A stretch of DNA of 52,239 nucleotides from Candidatus Moraniibacteriota bacterium (GCA_028711705.1 JAQTRS010000009.1:1-52239), one strand, 5' to 3'. Numbered from the stretch's first letter, positions 17,864 through 28,337 are shown. Numbers and translations: made by a program. The notes: a model not told the origin generated them from the sequence alone.

Positions 17864-18045
17864 ACGTCCCTCTTGACTATCGCGTCAAAAATGTTTACAA
17901 AAATCAGTTGAGGGTTTACACTGAAAGTAATAATTACTATAAACAAAAATACATATCAAAGTGATCACAAATTCAGTATGCCGTTCAGGTATGCGAGTTA
18001 TGTTTGTAACAAAATTCAAAGAGGTTCGCAGGTAATGAAAGTAAA

Positions 18046-18534
18046 ATGAAAACTATGGAAGTGAATTTCGATATTCTGGCAGGGGATATTATGCGAAGGG
18101 ACGTTGTTTCGGTCACACCGGATAAGGGGATTCAATTCGTTGCTGATGCGCTTATGCAGCATAATATACACGGCGTTCCTGTCGTGGATGATGACCAGCG
18201 TGTGGTTGGAATCATAACCGAATCGGATTTCTTTATGAAAGACAGCACGTTTTTGCACCTCCCATCGTTTATCGATACCATGCAGAAGGTGCTGACCGTG
18301 GAAGTGTTGAATCAAGAGGATCGCGATACAATAGAAAAGATTGCATCGGCTCAGGCCAAGGATATCATGACGGCGGGCTGCGTGACGGTCTATGAAGGAA
18401 CAAGATTGAGCGATCTGATCGAGATTTTCGCGACGACACACTACAAGACGCTTCCCGTCATAGGTGCGGACAATCGGCTTATCGGCATCCTGACGCTCGT
18501 AGACACCCTGAAATATATTTTCGATAAAAAATAA
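18046..18534 (+). CDS. CBS-domain-pair protein
   Basis: DIMRRDVVSVTPDKGIQFVADALMQHNIHGVPVVDDDQRVVGIITESDF and a second CBS copy. Confidence 0.9.
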   Translation: MKTMEVNFDILAGDIMRRDVVSVTPDKGIQFVADALMQHNIHGVPVVDDDQRVVGIITESDFFMKDSTFLHLPSFIDTMQKVLTVEVLNQEDRDTIEKIASAQAKDIMTAGCVTVYEGTRLSDLIEIFATTHYKTLPVIGADNRLIGILTLVDTLKYIFDKK

Positions 18535-18579
18535 ATAAACCCATAATTCGTCAAGTAATTTAATTAGTCATATATCGTT

Positions 18580-20604
18580 ATGATAAACTCTAATCTCAAG
18601 AAGACGGTCAAAGAAAGCCACAATGTGGCCGGCCGGTACATGCGCTTCGTCGCAAAAAAGAAAGTGTCTTTCCCTTTGGCTGTTTTGATTATCATGTTTA
18701 TCGGGGGAGCACTGACGATGCTCATTTGGAACACCGCGAGCGTAATCGATAAGGAGAGCGGAGCCCTTTCGTATGGAGATCTGAGTTCGGCGGATGCGGC
18801 GGCCGCATCGACCTTACTCTTCAATCCGGCGACGACTTCCGTCGGAGTCGACCAGCAGTTCACGCTCGAGGCGAAGGTGAACCCGGGAACGAATGCCGTA
18901 AGCGGTGTCGATATGCGCGTCACGTATGATCAGACGAAGTTCCGCTTGGACAGCATCACGCCATCATCCACCTTTTCGTTGGAGCTTCAAGCAGCCTCCA
19001 TCAATAACACTACCGGTAATGCGTCCATCGCGCTCGGAGTCCCTTTCGGAACCCCGTCCGTGACGACGACTTCGACGGTAGCAACGCTTTCTTTCCATTC
19101 TTTGGCTTCCACTACCAATTCCTCTATCGCTTTCACAACCTCCTCTTTGGTCTCGGCTGATGGTGAGTCGGGCAATGCCCTCGCTACCCGCACCCCGGCA
19201 AGCGTGACCGTGGATGCCACGCCTCCGACCATTACCAATATCACCTCTTCGCACGCCAACGGTTCCTTCAAGGCAGGCGAGGTGATCCCAGTTGATGTCA
19301 CTTTCTCTAAGGCGGTCACTTCGACGGGCAGCGTTACGGTAACGCTTGAGACCGGTACCACCGATCGCACCTGCGCCTTTACCGTCACCAATAGCGCAAC
19401 CGCTTCGTGTAACTATACCGTGCAGGCGGGAGACGGTTCGGCTGATTTGAACGTCAATACCATTTCCGGAACGATCAAAGACCAGTCTAACAACGCGATG
19501 ACGAACTTCGTCCCGGCCACGAACTTGGCCGCGAACAAGGCGATCGCGATCGATACGGACGCACCAAATAATCAGAACACTGTGTTTCCTGTAAGTGTAT
19601 CAAGGGCGGGTGGCGCAAGTGTGATTATTACTTCTTCCGGGGATGCGACCAATAATATCTGGTTCGCTCCTGCCGGAACGACTACCTTCTTGACCGGTGC
19701 CACTATGACGAAGGCGGCCAGCGGAACAGCTACGAGTATCTTGGCGCCGACAGCCAGTGGATCCTATAAGTTGTTTGTCATCGATGCCGCTGGAAACGTT
19801 TCCGCAGCTTCAACAGCAACTTTGACCATCGATTCTGTCGCACCGACCGTCAGCAGCGTCACTTCTTCGCACGCCAATGGTTCCTTCAAGGCAGGTGAAG
19901 TCATTCCGGTGAGCGTTACTTTTTCCGAGGCAGTCACTTCGGCAGGCAATGTCACCGTCAATCTTGAGACAGGCACTACTGATCGTTCATGTACTTTCAC
20001 CATCAGCAACAATGCTACCGGTTCTTGTGACTATACCGTTCAGGCCGGGGACATCTCGCCTGACCTGACCGTCAACACTATCACAGGTACGATCGCCGAC
20101 CAGGCAAACAACGCGATGACGAACTTTGTCCCAGTCACGAACCTGGCCGCGAACAAGGCGATCGTGATCGATACGGCAACGCCGGTCGTGACGATGGTGT
20201 CCGCTGTTCCGAGCGTCGTTCGCGATTCGACGCCGTTCCTGTCCTTCAACACCACCGAAGCGGGTACGATAACCTATTCAGGAGACTGTTCCTCAACCAC
20301 GACAGCCGCGACTTCCGGATCCAACACTGTCACATTCAATACGCTTACGACGGGTGCTCACGCCAATTGTTCTTTGACTGTTAGGGATGCCGCGGGCAAT
20401 GTCAGTAGCTCCTTGAGTATTGCATCGTTCACCGTGACATATCTTAGCGATCTCAATCTCGACCGTTCTGTGGATGTTATCGACTACGGTGTGCTTAAGA
20501 CGAATTATGGAACGACGAATGCCGCGGGAGATGTGAATAGCGATGGAACCGTCAATGTCCTGGACTTCGGTATCCTTCACTCAGAATATGGTAGCGTCGC
20601 ATAA
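18580..20604 (+). CDS. membrane-anchored surface protein: cohesin-like + duplicated Ig-like repeats + C-terminal dockerin-like module
   Basis: TM; FNPATTSVGVDQQFTLEAKVNPGTNAVSGVDMRVTYDQTKFRLDSI (cohesin-like); two SSHANGSFKAGEVIPV repeats; DLNLDRSVDVIDYGVLKTNYG / DVNSDGTVNVLDFGILHSEYG (dockerin-type Ca-binding pair). Confidence 0.85.
   Translation: MINSNLKKTVKESHNVAGRYMRFVAKKKVSFPLAVLIIMFIGGALTMLIWNTASVIDKESGALSYGDLSSADAAAASTLLFNPATTSVGVDQQFTLEAKVNPGTNAVSGVDMRVTYDQTKFRLDSITPSSTFSLELQAASINNTTGNASIALGVPFGTPSVTTTSTVATLSFHSLASTTNSSIAFTTSSLVSADGESGNALATRTPASVTVDATPPTITNITSSHANGSFKAGEVIPVDVTFSKAVTSTGSVTVTLETGTTDRTCAFTVTNSATASCNYTVQAGDGSADLNVNTISGTIKDQSNNAMTNFVPATNLAANKAIAIDTDAPNNQNTVFPVSVSRAGGASVIITSSGDATNNIWFAPAGTTTFLTGATMTKAASGTATSILAPTASGSYKLFVIDAAGNVSAASTATLTIDSVAPTVSSVTSSHANGSFKAGEVIPVSVTFSEAVTSAGNVTVNLETGTTDRSCTFTISNNATGSCDYTVQAGDISPDLTVNTITGTIADQANNAMTNFVPVTNLAANKAIVIDTATPVVTMVSAVPSVVRDSTPFLSFNTTEAGTITYSGDCSSTTTAATSGSNTVTFNTLTTGAHANCSLTVRDAAGNVSSSLSIASFTVTYLSDLNLDRSVDVIDYGVLKTNYGTTNAAGDVNSDGTVNVLDFGILHSEYGSVA
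19243..19558 (+). repeat. intragenic direct repeat, copy 1 (Ig-like domain)
   Basis: TSSHANGSFKAGEVIPVDVTFSKAVTS...NAMTNFVPATNLAANKAIAIDT; copy 2 at +618 nt. Confidence 0.85.
19861..20176 (+). repeat. intragenic direct repeat, copy 2 (Ig-like domain)
   Basis: TSSHANGSFKAGEVIPVSVTFSEAVTS...NAMTNFVPVTNLAANKAIVIDT. Confidence 0.85.
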
Positions 20605-20646
20605 ACGGCCATACAAAACGATTGTATCCATTAAAATTAAAAACGT

Positions 20647-21276
20647 ATGAGTAAAAATTCTCAAGGTAACAATTCGCTGCACATGGGAAAGATTCTCGCC
20701 ATCACCGTTATTATCGCCTGTGTCGCACTTGGGGGAGGGTGGATCATATCGAAATACAAAACCATGGATGGCGCTCCTCAAAACGAGGTGTCCGATAGTT
20801 CCGCATCGTCTCAGGAGTCTGCTCCTGTGGTGCATCTGCTCTCAGAGAGTGCTGAAAGTGCGATGGCTTTTGCACCCAAGACGGTTTCATCAGTGAAGGG
20901 ACAGACATTTTCATTGGATGCAGTGGTCTCTCCGGGGAAGAATAAGGTGAGCGGTGCCGAGCTGCACGTAAAGTATGATCCAGCCAAAATGAAATTGGAG
21001 AGTTTTCAGCCATCGGATCGCTTTTCTGTCGAGCTCCAAGCGGCGAAAATAGACAATGCGAAGGGTGAGGCTTCTATTGCCTTAGGTGTACCGCTTACCG
21101 AGGCATCCATAGCCTCGCCTGAGCAGGTTATTGCCACGCTTTCATTCGTCTCTTTGAATGAGACTGACTCGAGCGCGGTAGAGTTTCAGAGCAATTCGCT
21201 TTTGTCTGCCGACAATGAAACACGAAACGTGCTTAAGATGAGCGAATCCGCCCAGGTGACGATCACAGCAAAGTAG
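20647..21276 (+). CDS. membrane-anchored single cohesin-like domain protein
   Basis: TM then MAFAPKTVSSVKGQTFSLDAVVSPGKNKVSGAELHVKYDPAKMKLESFQPSDRFSVELQAAKIDNAKGEASIALGVPL, paralogous to the upstream protein's N-terminal module. Confidence 0.82.
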   Translation: MSKNSQGNNSLHMGKILAITVIIACVALGGGWIISKYKTMDGAPQNEVSDSSASSQESAPVVHLLSESAESAMAFAPKTVSSVKGQTFSLDAVVSPGKNKVSGAELHVKYDPAKMKLESFQPSDRFSVELQAAKIDNAKGEASIALGVPLTEASIASPEQVIATLSFVSLNETDSSAVEFQSNSLLSADNETRNVLKMSESAQVTITAK

Positions 21277-21302
21277 ATCAATCTTTTTGTAACGGAAGAG
21301 AA

Positions 21303-21340
21303 AAAACAAGGTCCTTAAGCCTTGTTTTTTATTTTTCTGA
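21303..21340. terminator. rho-independent terminator
   Basis: AAACAAGG-TCCTTAAG-CCTTGTTTTTTATTTTT. Confidence 0.7.
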
Positions 21341-21353
21341 CAATTTTTCGACT

Positions 21354-22130
21354 TTATTTTTTTTGCGATGCCAGAAAGCTGAGGATGCCGCTGGCAATGC
21401 CCTGCGCTGGTATCTCAGGAGTTTTGACGATAACGCTCCTGGCGCGGGCATTGGTGAGGAAGCCTGTTTCTATGATCGCCGCCACCGTTTCCGGGTGTAT
21501 CGAGTGGTCATACCGGCGCCAATTGAAGGCATAGTAGCCGCGCATGGCTTTGGTGATATTGTCATCGAAGGGGAGACTCGTCGCATCCTGATATTCCATG
21601 CCGAGGGTGGCGGCGAATTCTTCTGATTTTCCGGTATAGTCCCTGCGAGGGGATGCTACCTTGTATCCGGAGACGGATGCGTTTTCGTTGCCATCGGTAT
21701 GGATGGAAATGAAGATATCGGACCAGTGGTTGGGCGGGATGGTGGTGGGGAGTATCTCGACCGCGATGCCCGAAGCCTCGAGAATCGTTTTGGTTTTTTC
21801 GGCGATGGCGAGCGACGTTTCCCATTCCGTCACTTTGCCGTAACTGGTGCCGGTATTGATGCGCAATTTTTCGAGCTCATCAGGAGCATCGCTTGCCTGC
21901 AGGTGGCCGACCTGGATCGCGACGTGCCAAGGCCCATCCGGTCGTTTCCAATCATTCAATCCGCGCAGCCGCGGGTGGAGGGAAGATTCATCGATCTCGA
22001 CGGTTTCCGCGAGGGATTCATATTCCGAAGCGGACGGAGGCATCGGTTTTTGCCTCTCATACAGCCACAGCGCTCCGGTCGCAGCGGTTATCAAGAGGGT
22101 ACCGAGGATAAGGGATCGTTTGGAGGGCAT
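21354..22130 (-). CDS. N-acetylmuramoyl-L-alanine amidase (Amidase_3-like)
   Basis: HVAIQVGH, DIFISIHTDGNENASVSGYKV, AAIIETGFLTNARAR. Confidence 0.8.
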   Translation of the reverse strand: MPSKRSLILGTLLITAATGALWLYERQKPMPPSASEYESLAETVEIDESSLHPRLRGLNDWKRPDGPWHVAIQVGHLQASDAPDELEKLRINTGTSYGKVTEWETSLAIAEKTKTILEASGIAVEILPTTIPPNHWSDIFISIHTDGNENASVSGYKVASPRRDYTGKSEEFAATLGMEYQDATSLPFDDNITKAMRGYYAFNWRRYDHSIHPETVAAIIETGFLTNARARSVIVKTPEIPAQGIASGILSFLASQKK

Positions 22131-22311
22131 AAGATCGTATTTCGCATGCTATGAATATTTCTATTATACCCTATAGGATCCATTGTCCATATATTTCAAT
22201 TCAATGAGGCGCTATTGCGGCACAGTGGAAATAAAAAAGGTTTGGGTATATACTGAGGGTGGTTATGCGTTATAGAAGCGCAGGGCCGATTTTCTTTTTT
22301 ATGCAACGCGT

Positions 22312-24567
22312 ATGAATACACAGGTATCAGAGGGTGATAGAGCCGTTTCTTGCGCTCTAGACGATTGGGCGAAGACTATCGATGTGCGAGGGTTTGTCCT
22401 GGAAAAGACGACGCCGTATGATGGGGGAGCAGAGTTTTTGGTTGGTCCGACAAAGAAGAGCGCCAAGCTTTGGGAGCAATGTAAAGCTTTGATGGCGAAG
22501 GAGCAGTCCTCGCAGGCGGGCGTGCTGGATGTGGATACGGAAACCATCTCGACCGTCACCAGTCACAAGCCGGGCTATATCGATAAGGATGTGGAGGTGA
22601 TCGTCGGATTGCAGACGGATGCGCCGCTCAAGCGGGCGATCAAGCCGTTCGGAGGAGTGCGCGCGGTACAGATGGCCTGCGAAGAAAGCGGGAAAACGCT
22701 CTCGCCGTATGTGACGGAGATTTTTACCACGTATCGCAAGACGCACAATGATGGCGTGTTTTCGGCGTACACCGAAGAGATGCGCAAGCTCCGCAAGACA
22801 GGCATCTTGACCGGGCTTCCGGACGCCTATGCCCGCGGACGGATCATCGGCGATTATCGCCGTGTCGCATTGTATGGCATCGAGAGATTGATCGAAGCCA
22901 AAGAAGCGGACAAAGCGGCACTTGAGGGAGTGATGACCGATGAATTGATCCGTGCCCGCGAAGAAACGACCGAACAGATTTTTGCCCTGCATACGATACA
23001 GGAGATGGCGCAAGGGTATGGCTTCGATATTTCGAAACCGGCACAGAATGCCAAGGAGGCCATCCAGTGGACCTACTTCGCCTATCTTGCCGCACTCAAA
23101 GAGCAGGATGGCGCCGCGATGAGTTTGGGCAATGTGAGCGGGTTTTTCGATATCTATCTTGAGGAGGACATCAGAAAGGGGATTTTGACCGAGGAGGGCG
23201 CGCAGGAATTGGTGGATCAATTCATTATCAAACTGCGTCTCGTGCGTCATTTGCGCCCGGCCGATTATAACCATCTGTTCGCGGGCGATCCAACCTGGCT
23301 GACTGAATCGCTCGGCGGCATGTGGTGCGATGGTCGGCACAAGGTGACCAAGACCTCGTATCGTTTCCTTCAGACGCTGTATAATTTCGGACCTTCCCCG
23401 GAACCGAACTTGACCGTTTTGTGGGCGCAGGAATTGCCGCAGGCCTTCAAGGATTTTTGTGCCAAGGTGTCGATCGAGACTTCGTCGATCCAGTATGAGA
23501 ACGACGATGTGATGCGTGATGTGACCGGTGCGGACGACTATGCGATCAGCTGCTGTGTTTCCAAGCTGACCATCGGCAAGGAAATGCAGTTCTTCGGGGC
23601 GCGCTGCAATATCGCCAAGGCGCTGCTATTGGCCCTCAACGAGGGTCGCGACGAGATAACCGGCATCAAGATTATGGAGGGTATCCCGAAGCTTAAGGCG
23701 GGGGAGTATCTTGATTACGCGGAAGTTCTGACCTATTACAAGCAGGCCTTGAAATTTCTCGCGGCCGCCTATGCGGATACGATGAATGTGATTCACTACA
23801 TGCATGACAAGTACTATTATGAGCGTGTCCAGATGGCTTTGCTCGATACGGATGTGAAACGCATCATGGCTTTCGGAGCGGCTGGTCTTTCGGTCGCGGC
23901 CGATTCGCTTTCTGCGATCAAGTATGCGAAGGTGAAGCCGGTGCGCAATGATGATGGGTTGACGATCGATTTCGTGGTGGAGGGTGAGTACCCCCAGTAT
24001 GGGAACGATGACGACCGCGCAGACAAGATTGCGGTCAATATCGTAAAATTCTTCAATGAGGAGCTTGGCAGGCAGCATATCTATCGCGATGCCATGCCGA
24101 CGCTTTCTATCCTGACGATCACATCGAATGTTGTCTATGGCAAAAAGACCGGTTCGACACCGGATGGGCGACACGCCGGCGAACCGTTCGCTCCGGGCGC
24201 CAATCCTATGCATGGACGTGATGTGAGCGGTGCCATCGCTTCGCTCAACTCGGTCGCCAAAATCAACTATGAAGACGCGCGCGACGGCGTTTCCAATACC
24301 TTTAGCGTAACACCGTCGACACTCGGCAACGACATCCAGGAGCAGACCAAGAATCTGACGAGCCTTTTGGACGGTTACTTTGCCCAGGGCGCGCATCATC
24401 TCAATGTCAATGTCATGAATAGGGATCTGCTCTTGCATGCGATGGAGCATCCGGAAGAATATCCGCAGCTCACGATCCGTGTTTCTGGCTATGCGGTGAA
24501 ATTTGTCAATCTCTCGCGCGAGCAGCAGCAGGAGGTGATATCGCGAACATTTTTTGAAAGCCTGTAG
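22312..24567 (+). CDS. pflB: pyruvate formate-lyase
   Basis: [29 protein letters not shown] (Cys-Cys active site) and C-terminal glycyl-radical loop [14 protein letters not shown]. Confidence 0.95.
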   Translation: MNTQVSEGDRAVSCALDDWAKTIDVRGFVLEKTTPYDGGAEFLVGPTKKSAKLWEQCKALMAKEQSSQAGVLDVDTETISTVTSHKPGYIDKDVEVIVGLQTDAPLKRAIKPFGGVRAVQMACEESGKTLSPYVTEIFTTYRKTHNDGVFSAYTEEMRKLRKTGILTGLPDAYARGRIIGDYRRVALYGIERLIEAKEADKAALEGVMTDELIRAREETTEQIFALHTIQEMAQGYGFDISKPAQNAKEAIQWTYFAYLAALKEQDGAAMSLGNVSGFFDIYLEEDIRKGILTEEGAQELVDQFIIKLRLVRHLRPADYNHLFAGDPTWLTESLGGMWCDGRHKVTKTSYRFLQTLYNFGPSPEPNLTVLWAQELPQAFKDFCAKVSIETSSIQYENDDVMRDVTGADDYAISCCVSKLTIGKEMQFFGARCNIAKALLLALNEGRDEITGIKIMEGIPKLKAGEYLDYAEVLTYYKQALKFLAAAYADTMNVIHYMHDKYYYERVQMALLDTDVKRIMAFGAAGLSVAADSLSAIKYAKVKPVRNDDGLTIDFVVEGEYPQYGNDDDRADKIAVNIVKFFNEELGRQHIYRDAMPTLSILTITSNVVYGKKTGSTPDGRHAGEPFAPGANPMHGRDVSGAIASLNSVAKINYEDARDGVSNTFSVTPSTLGNDIQEQTKNLTSLLDGYFAQGAHHLNVNVMNRDLLLHAMEHPEEYPQLTIRVSGYAVKFVNLSREQQQEVISRTFFESL

Positions 24568-24568
24568 T

Positions 24569-25294
24569 ATGTTGCAAGTCCACTCCGTTGAAACATTCGG
24601 CACGCATGAGGGTCCCGGTATCCGCCTGGTTATCTTTACCCAGGGGTGTTATTTCCGTTGTCTGTACTGCCATAATCCTGATACGCAGGCGCTTTCTGGC
24701 GGGACGGACATGAGCGTTTCGGAAATCGTGACGCTGGCGGAAAAGCAGAAAGCCTATTTCGGCAAGGATGGCGGCGTGACGGTTTCGGGTGGTGAGCCGA
24801 CCATCCATGCGAAGGAATTGATCGAGCTGTTCCGGGCGTTACATGAGAAGGACATTCACACGGCGCTCGATACCAACGGAGCCTTGCTGAATGACGATAC
24901 GAAAGCATTGTATGAGGAGACGGATCTGGTGCTGCTCGATACCAAGCAGATCAATGAGGCCAAGCATCAGACACTGACGGGCATGAGTAATGAGAATACC
25001 CTGGCTTTGGCCGCCTATCGCGAGTCGACCGGAAAGGCGATGTGGCTGCGATATGTACTGGTGCCTGGATATTCGGATGATGAGGCCGACCTTATTGCGC
25101 TTGGGGAATACTTCAAGGATTATCGGCATATCGAACGGATAGAAATCCTGCCGTACCACACGCTCGGTGCGTATAAGTATGAGAAGTTGGGGCGAAAGAA
25201 TCCGCTTGAGGGCGTGGCGATGCCGAGCAAGGAAACCATCGCCAAGGCGGTCTCTATTTTCGAGCGTTATTTCAAGAAGGTGGCAGTTCGGTAA
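24569..25294 (+). CDS. pflA: pyruvate formate-lyase activating enzyme
   Basis: MLQVHSVETFGTHEGPGIRLVIFTQGCYFRCLYCHNPDT (CxxxCxxC). Confidence 0.95.
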   Translation: MLQVHSVETFGTHEGPGIRLVIFTQGCYFRCLYCHNPDTQALSGGTDMSVSEIVTLAEKQKAYFGKDGGVTVSGGEPTIHAKELIELFRALHEKDIHTALDTNGALLNDDTKALYEETDLVLLDTKQINEAKHQTLTGMSNENTLALAAYRESTGKAMWLRYVLVPGYSDDEADLIALGEYFKDYRHIERIEILPYHTLGAYKYEKLGRKNPLEGVAMPSKETIAKAVSIFERYFKKVAVR

Positions 25295-25377
25295 AAGAGG
25301 CGGTATGGAAGATACTTAAAGAAAAAAACCTACAATAACGGTTGTTTTCATATCTATTCGCGCGCGTTCGAAAGGAG

Positions 25378-25417
25378 TTGACGTGTGTCTGTGGTTGATA
25401 TATACTTGATATATCAA
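25378..25417 (+). promoter_or_regulatory. promoter with operator palindrome, second MarR gene
   Basis: TTGACG (25378-25383), 17-nt spacer, TATACT (25401-25406); perfect palindrome TTGATATATCAA 25406-25417 and a second TTGATATAT half at 25395. Confidence 0.75.
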
Positions 25418-25433
25418 TAAATAATGAAAATCT

Positions 25434-25862
25434 ATGAAAGTCGTGAATCAGTCGGTGGAACTCATATTGGGGCTCGCGAAAACGCAGGCGATGCTGACGC
25501 GCCGTTTCGATCGGGGACTTGGTGGGCTTGGGCTCACCGAATTCACCATACTCCATCATCTCAGCGTGGCGATAGATGAGAAGATGCGCCGTATAGATTT
25601 GGCGGATAAAGTCGGGCTGACCGCTTCGGGCGTGACAAGACTCCTGCTTCCGATGGAAAAGATAGGCCTGGTGAAAAGCGGCAAAAGTGAAGGGGATGCA
25701 CGGGCCCGTTATGTCGCGATCGCTCCGGGAGGCAAGCGGAAATTGAGCGAGGCAATCGAGCGGATGGAACTTTTGGTGGATGAGCTTCTGCTGGGAGAAA
25801 AAAGCACCAAGATCGAAAAGATAACCACATTCATCTCCGAATTAGGGCGGCGTGCGCGTTAG
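25434..25862 (+). CDS. MarR-family transcriptional regulator
   Basis: MRRIDLADKVGLTASGVTRLLLPMEKIGLVKSGKSEGDARARYVAIAPGG. Confidence 0.85.
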   Translation: MKVVNQSVELILGLAKTQAMLTRRFDRGLGGLGLTEFTILHHLSVAIDEKMRRIDLADKVGLTASGVTRLLLPMEKIGLVKSGKSEGDARARYVAIAPGGKRKLSEAIERMELLVDELLLGEKSTKIEKITTFISELGRRAR

Positions 25863-25888
25863 GGTATGAATTCGGGGAAGCCGCGGGC

Positions 25889-25917
25889 TTGACTTTGTAT
25901 CGTTTGTTCTGTATCGT
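25889..25917 (+). promoter_or_regulatory. sigma70-type promoter
   Basis: TTGACT, 17-nt spacer, TATCGT; tandem TGTATCGT repeats. Confidence 0.5.
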
Positions 25918-25946
25918 AAGGATGTGTTCAACTAGAGGAGACACAC

Positions 25947-26537
25947 GTGAGTAAATTAACATTTCAGGTTGTTCTTTGTTTATTTTTTCTGCAGTTATCA
26001 TCGGTCGCGAGCGCCCGGTCTTTAGAAAAATCGAAACAAAGTCATTCTCACTCTTCACACGTTCACAAGACGTCAAAGAGGAAAGCGAACAGTCTTATAA
26101 CCCTAAGACGGAGCGGGAATTGCCACAACCTGAAACACGGTAACGATGGCGCTAGGAAGCATGCGAAACAAGCTGCTGGGAAGATCTCAGGGAAAAAGCC
26201 TGTTTTAGTGCTCAAACACGGGGGTAACAAAGTGTTGGCGTCATGGTATGGCCCAGGATTTCATGGTAAGAAAACTTTTTGTCGGACAGTGTTCAATCAG
26301 TATGGCTTGACGGCAGCGAGCAATACCTTGCCATGCGGTACGAAGGTGCGTTTATTCAACGCGAGAGGAAAGTCGGTCGATGTGACTATCACAGATACCG
26401 GATCCTTCACCTGGAAATATGGGAGAGATATCGACGTTTCATACAAGGTAGCCAAGGTTTTGGATCTGGTAGAGCCAGGAAAAGGTCACCTTGAGTTGAA
26501 AATCGTTTCTCTGCCGTCAAAAAAGTCTGGAGCATAG
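25947..26537 (+). CDS. RlpA-like double-psi beta-barrel secreted protein
   Basis: GTG start, signal peptide; ASWYGPGFHGKKTFCRTVFNQYGLTAASNTLPCGTKVRLFNARGKSVDVTITDTGSF. Confidence 0.82.
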   Translation: MSKLTFQVVLCLFFLQLSSVASARSLEKSKQSHSHSSHVHKTSKRKANSLITLRRSGNCHNLKHGNDGARKHAKQAAGKISGKKPVLVLKHGGNKVLASWYGPGFHGKKTFCRTVFNQYGLTAASNTLPCGTKVRLFNARGKSVDVTITDTGSFTWKYGRDIDVSYKVAKVLDLVEPGKGHLELKIVSLPSKKSGA

Positions 26538-26666
26538 GGCTTTAGTCATGAGATAGCATTCTCGGGCGCCACAAAATTTGTGGCGTCTTTCCTTTTTTCA
26601 GGATCGTAGGAAGCGAAAAAACACACTCTATCAAGGGCGTGTTTTTAGTGTTTCGCTCGGTGAAGA

Positions 26667-27305
26667 TTAATTCATTCCTATGAATATCTCGGTATCGGGG
26701 AGGCGGACTTTTGCGGCGAGAGCGGAGGTGTCTTCGTTTGAGCGGTGACCGATGGCGAAGATGACTTTCGATTCGAGTCCCTGCGCGTCAAGTCCGAGAA
26801 TCTCGTCGAATTGTTTCGGGTCGAATCCTTCCATGGGGCAGGTATCGATCTGGTGCAGGGCGGCCGTTTCGAGTGCGAATCCTAAGGCGATATAGGTTTG
26901 CCTGGCGGCCCATTCCCGGATCCATCCCGCGTCTTTGCTTCTGATAAATCCTTTCATCATATCGCCGAAACCAGTGAGGGATTCGATGTCTGTATTGCGT
27001 GTCTTAGCCATCTGGGCGATATAGGCATCGACAAGCTTTTCATCGATGTGTTTCCGTACGGCAAGGACGATGAGATGGGAAGCGTCAGTGACTTGCGGTT
27101 GATTCCAAGCCGCGGCGCGCAGTTTCGTGCGCAGGCTCTTATCGGTGATGACAACCGCTTTCCAGATGGGCAAACCGAATGCGGAAGGAGCTAGGCGCAT
27201 CGCGTCCAGTACCGGATGCAGCTCTTCTTTGGTGAGTATTTTTTCCGGATCGAACACTTTTGTGGCATAGCGCCAGAGGAGCGCCTTATTGACCGTCTCT
27301 TTCAT
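26667..27305 (-). CDS. NAD(P)H-dependent oxidoreductase, nitroreductase family
   Basis: LLWRYATKVFDPEKILTKEELHPVLDAMRLAPSAFGLPIWKAVVI; AALHQIDTCPMEGFDP. Confidence 0.9.
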   Translation of the reverse strand: MKETVNKALLWRYATKVFDPEKILTKEELHPVLDAMRLAPSAFGLPIWKAVVITDKSLRTKLRAAAWNQPQVTDASHLIVLAVRKHIDEKLVDAYIAQMAKTRNTDIESLTGFGDMMKGFIRSKDAGWIREWAARQTYIALGFALETAALHQIDTCPMEGFDPKQFDEILGLDAQGLESKVIFAIGHRSNEDTSALAAKVRLPDTEIFIGMN

Positions 27306-27390
27306 ATGTTTACTCTTTATTGATTACCCTATCAGTATAGGTTTAACAGTTTACTTTGTAAAGTGTTTAGAATTGTGGTACCGTGGGGGT

Positions 27391-27726
27391 ATGCCATTAT
27401 CTCATATACAACAATTGAAAAAAGATGATCATGCTGCATGCCCGGTAGCCAAGGTGGCTGATTTGGTGGGGGATACCTGGTCGCTCCTTATCGTCCGCGA
27501 CCTTTTGAAAACCCGTAAGCGGTTTGGTGCCCTTGCGGAGTCACTTGTCGGTATCAGTACGAGGACGCTCACCGATAAGCTGCGGAAGCTGGAGCAAGAG
27601 GGCATCGTTAAGCGAACCGTGTTTCATGAAAAACCGCTTCGTGTGGAATATACACTCACGAAAAAAGGGGATGCTTTGTGCGGCGTGATCGATGCGATGC
27701 GTGCGTTCGGGGAGGAGTATGGGTGA
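27391..27726 (+). CDS. HxlR-family transcriptional regulator
   Basis: CPVAKVADLVGDTWSLLIVRDLLKTRKRFGALAESLVGISTRTLTDKLRKLEQEGIVKR; divergent from the nitroreductase. Confidence 0.9.
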   Translation: MPLSHIQQLKKDDHAACPVAKVADLVGDTWSLLIVRDLLKTRKRFGALAESLVGISTRTLTDKLRKLEQEGIVKRTVFHEKPLRVEYTLTKKGDALCGVIDAMRAFGEEYG

Positions 27727-27837
27727 GTATGTCTGGAGTAGGCGGCGAAGGAACCCGCCTGCCAAATTGAAAAATAAATGATACGTACCCTCTGTGATGG
27801 ATATTGAGCAGCGGCTTGTTCCGGCTTGCGGAAGGCG

Positions 27838-28181
27838 TGGTCTTAGCTGATGCCGACGGGTTGAATGAAATCATGGTGAAGCTTTGAGGGCGATGCCCAT
27901 CAAGTATGCGCCGAAAGGCGCGGTGAGCGTGAGTGCTGAAAAAGAAGGAACTGATTACAGTGGCGGATACCGGTTTGGGTATTTCTGCCGAGAATCAGGA
28001 GAGACTCCTCCATACATTTGTTCGCATCCAAAGCGATCAAATGAAATTTATTATCGGTACCGGGCTCGGGTTGTGAATCACGCTTGAATTGGCGCAGAAG
28101 ATGGGCGGTACGATAACCGTCGAGAGCATCGAGGGCGTCGGGGCGCACTTTACGGTTTTGCTGTCGATCGCGAAGCAATAG
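27838..28181 (+). pseudogene. decayed histidine-kinase HATPase_c domain
   Basis: Fragments across frames and stops: VLADADGLNEIMVKL*; AMPIKYAPKGAVSVSA; LITVADTGLGISAENQERLLHTFVRIQSDQ; GTGLGL*ITLELAQKMGGTITVESIEGVGAHFTVLLSIAKQ* (N-, G1- and G2-box remnants). Confidence 0.85.
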
Positions 28182-28337
28182 AGGAATACGGGGCAGAGAT
28201 TGACGTTTCTTTGACATCGGTATATAACGAAGATGAGAGTAAGAAGAGCGTATTCTCATTTGAAACTTAACAAAGTATGCAGGACTGCAGACAAACGTTG
28301 GCAGGGCTTGTTTTTTAGTAAGGATAGGGGGTGTGGC

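Noticed and set aside
22357-24603. Long minus-strand ORFs (22357-23340, 23626-24603)
   Set aside because: Antisense to pflB, which has intact catalytic and glycyl-radical motifs.
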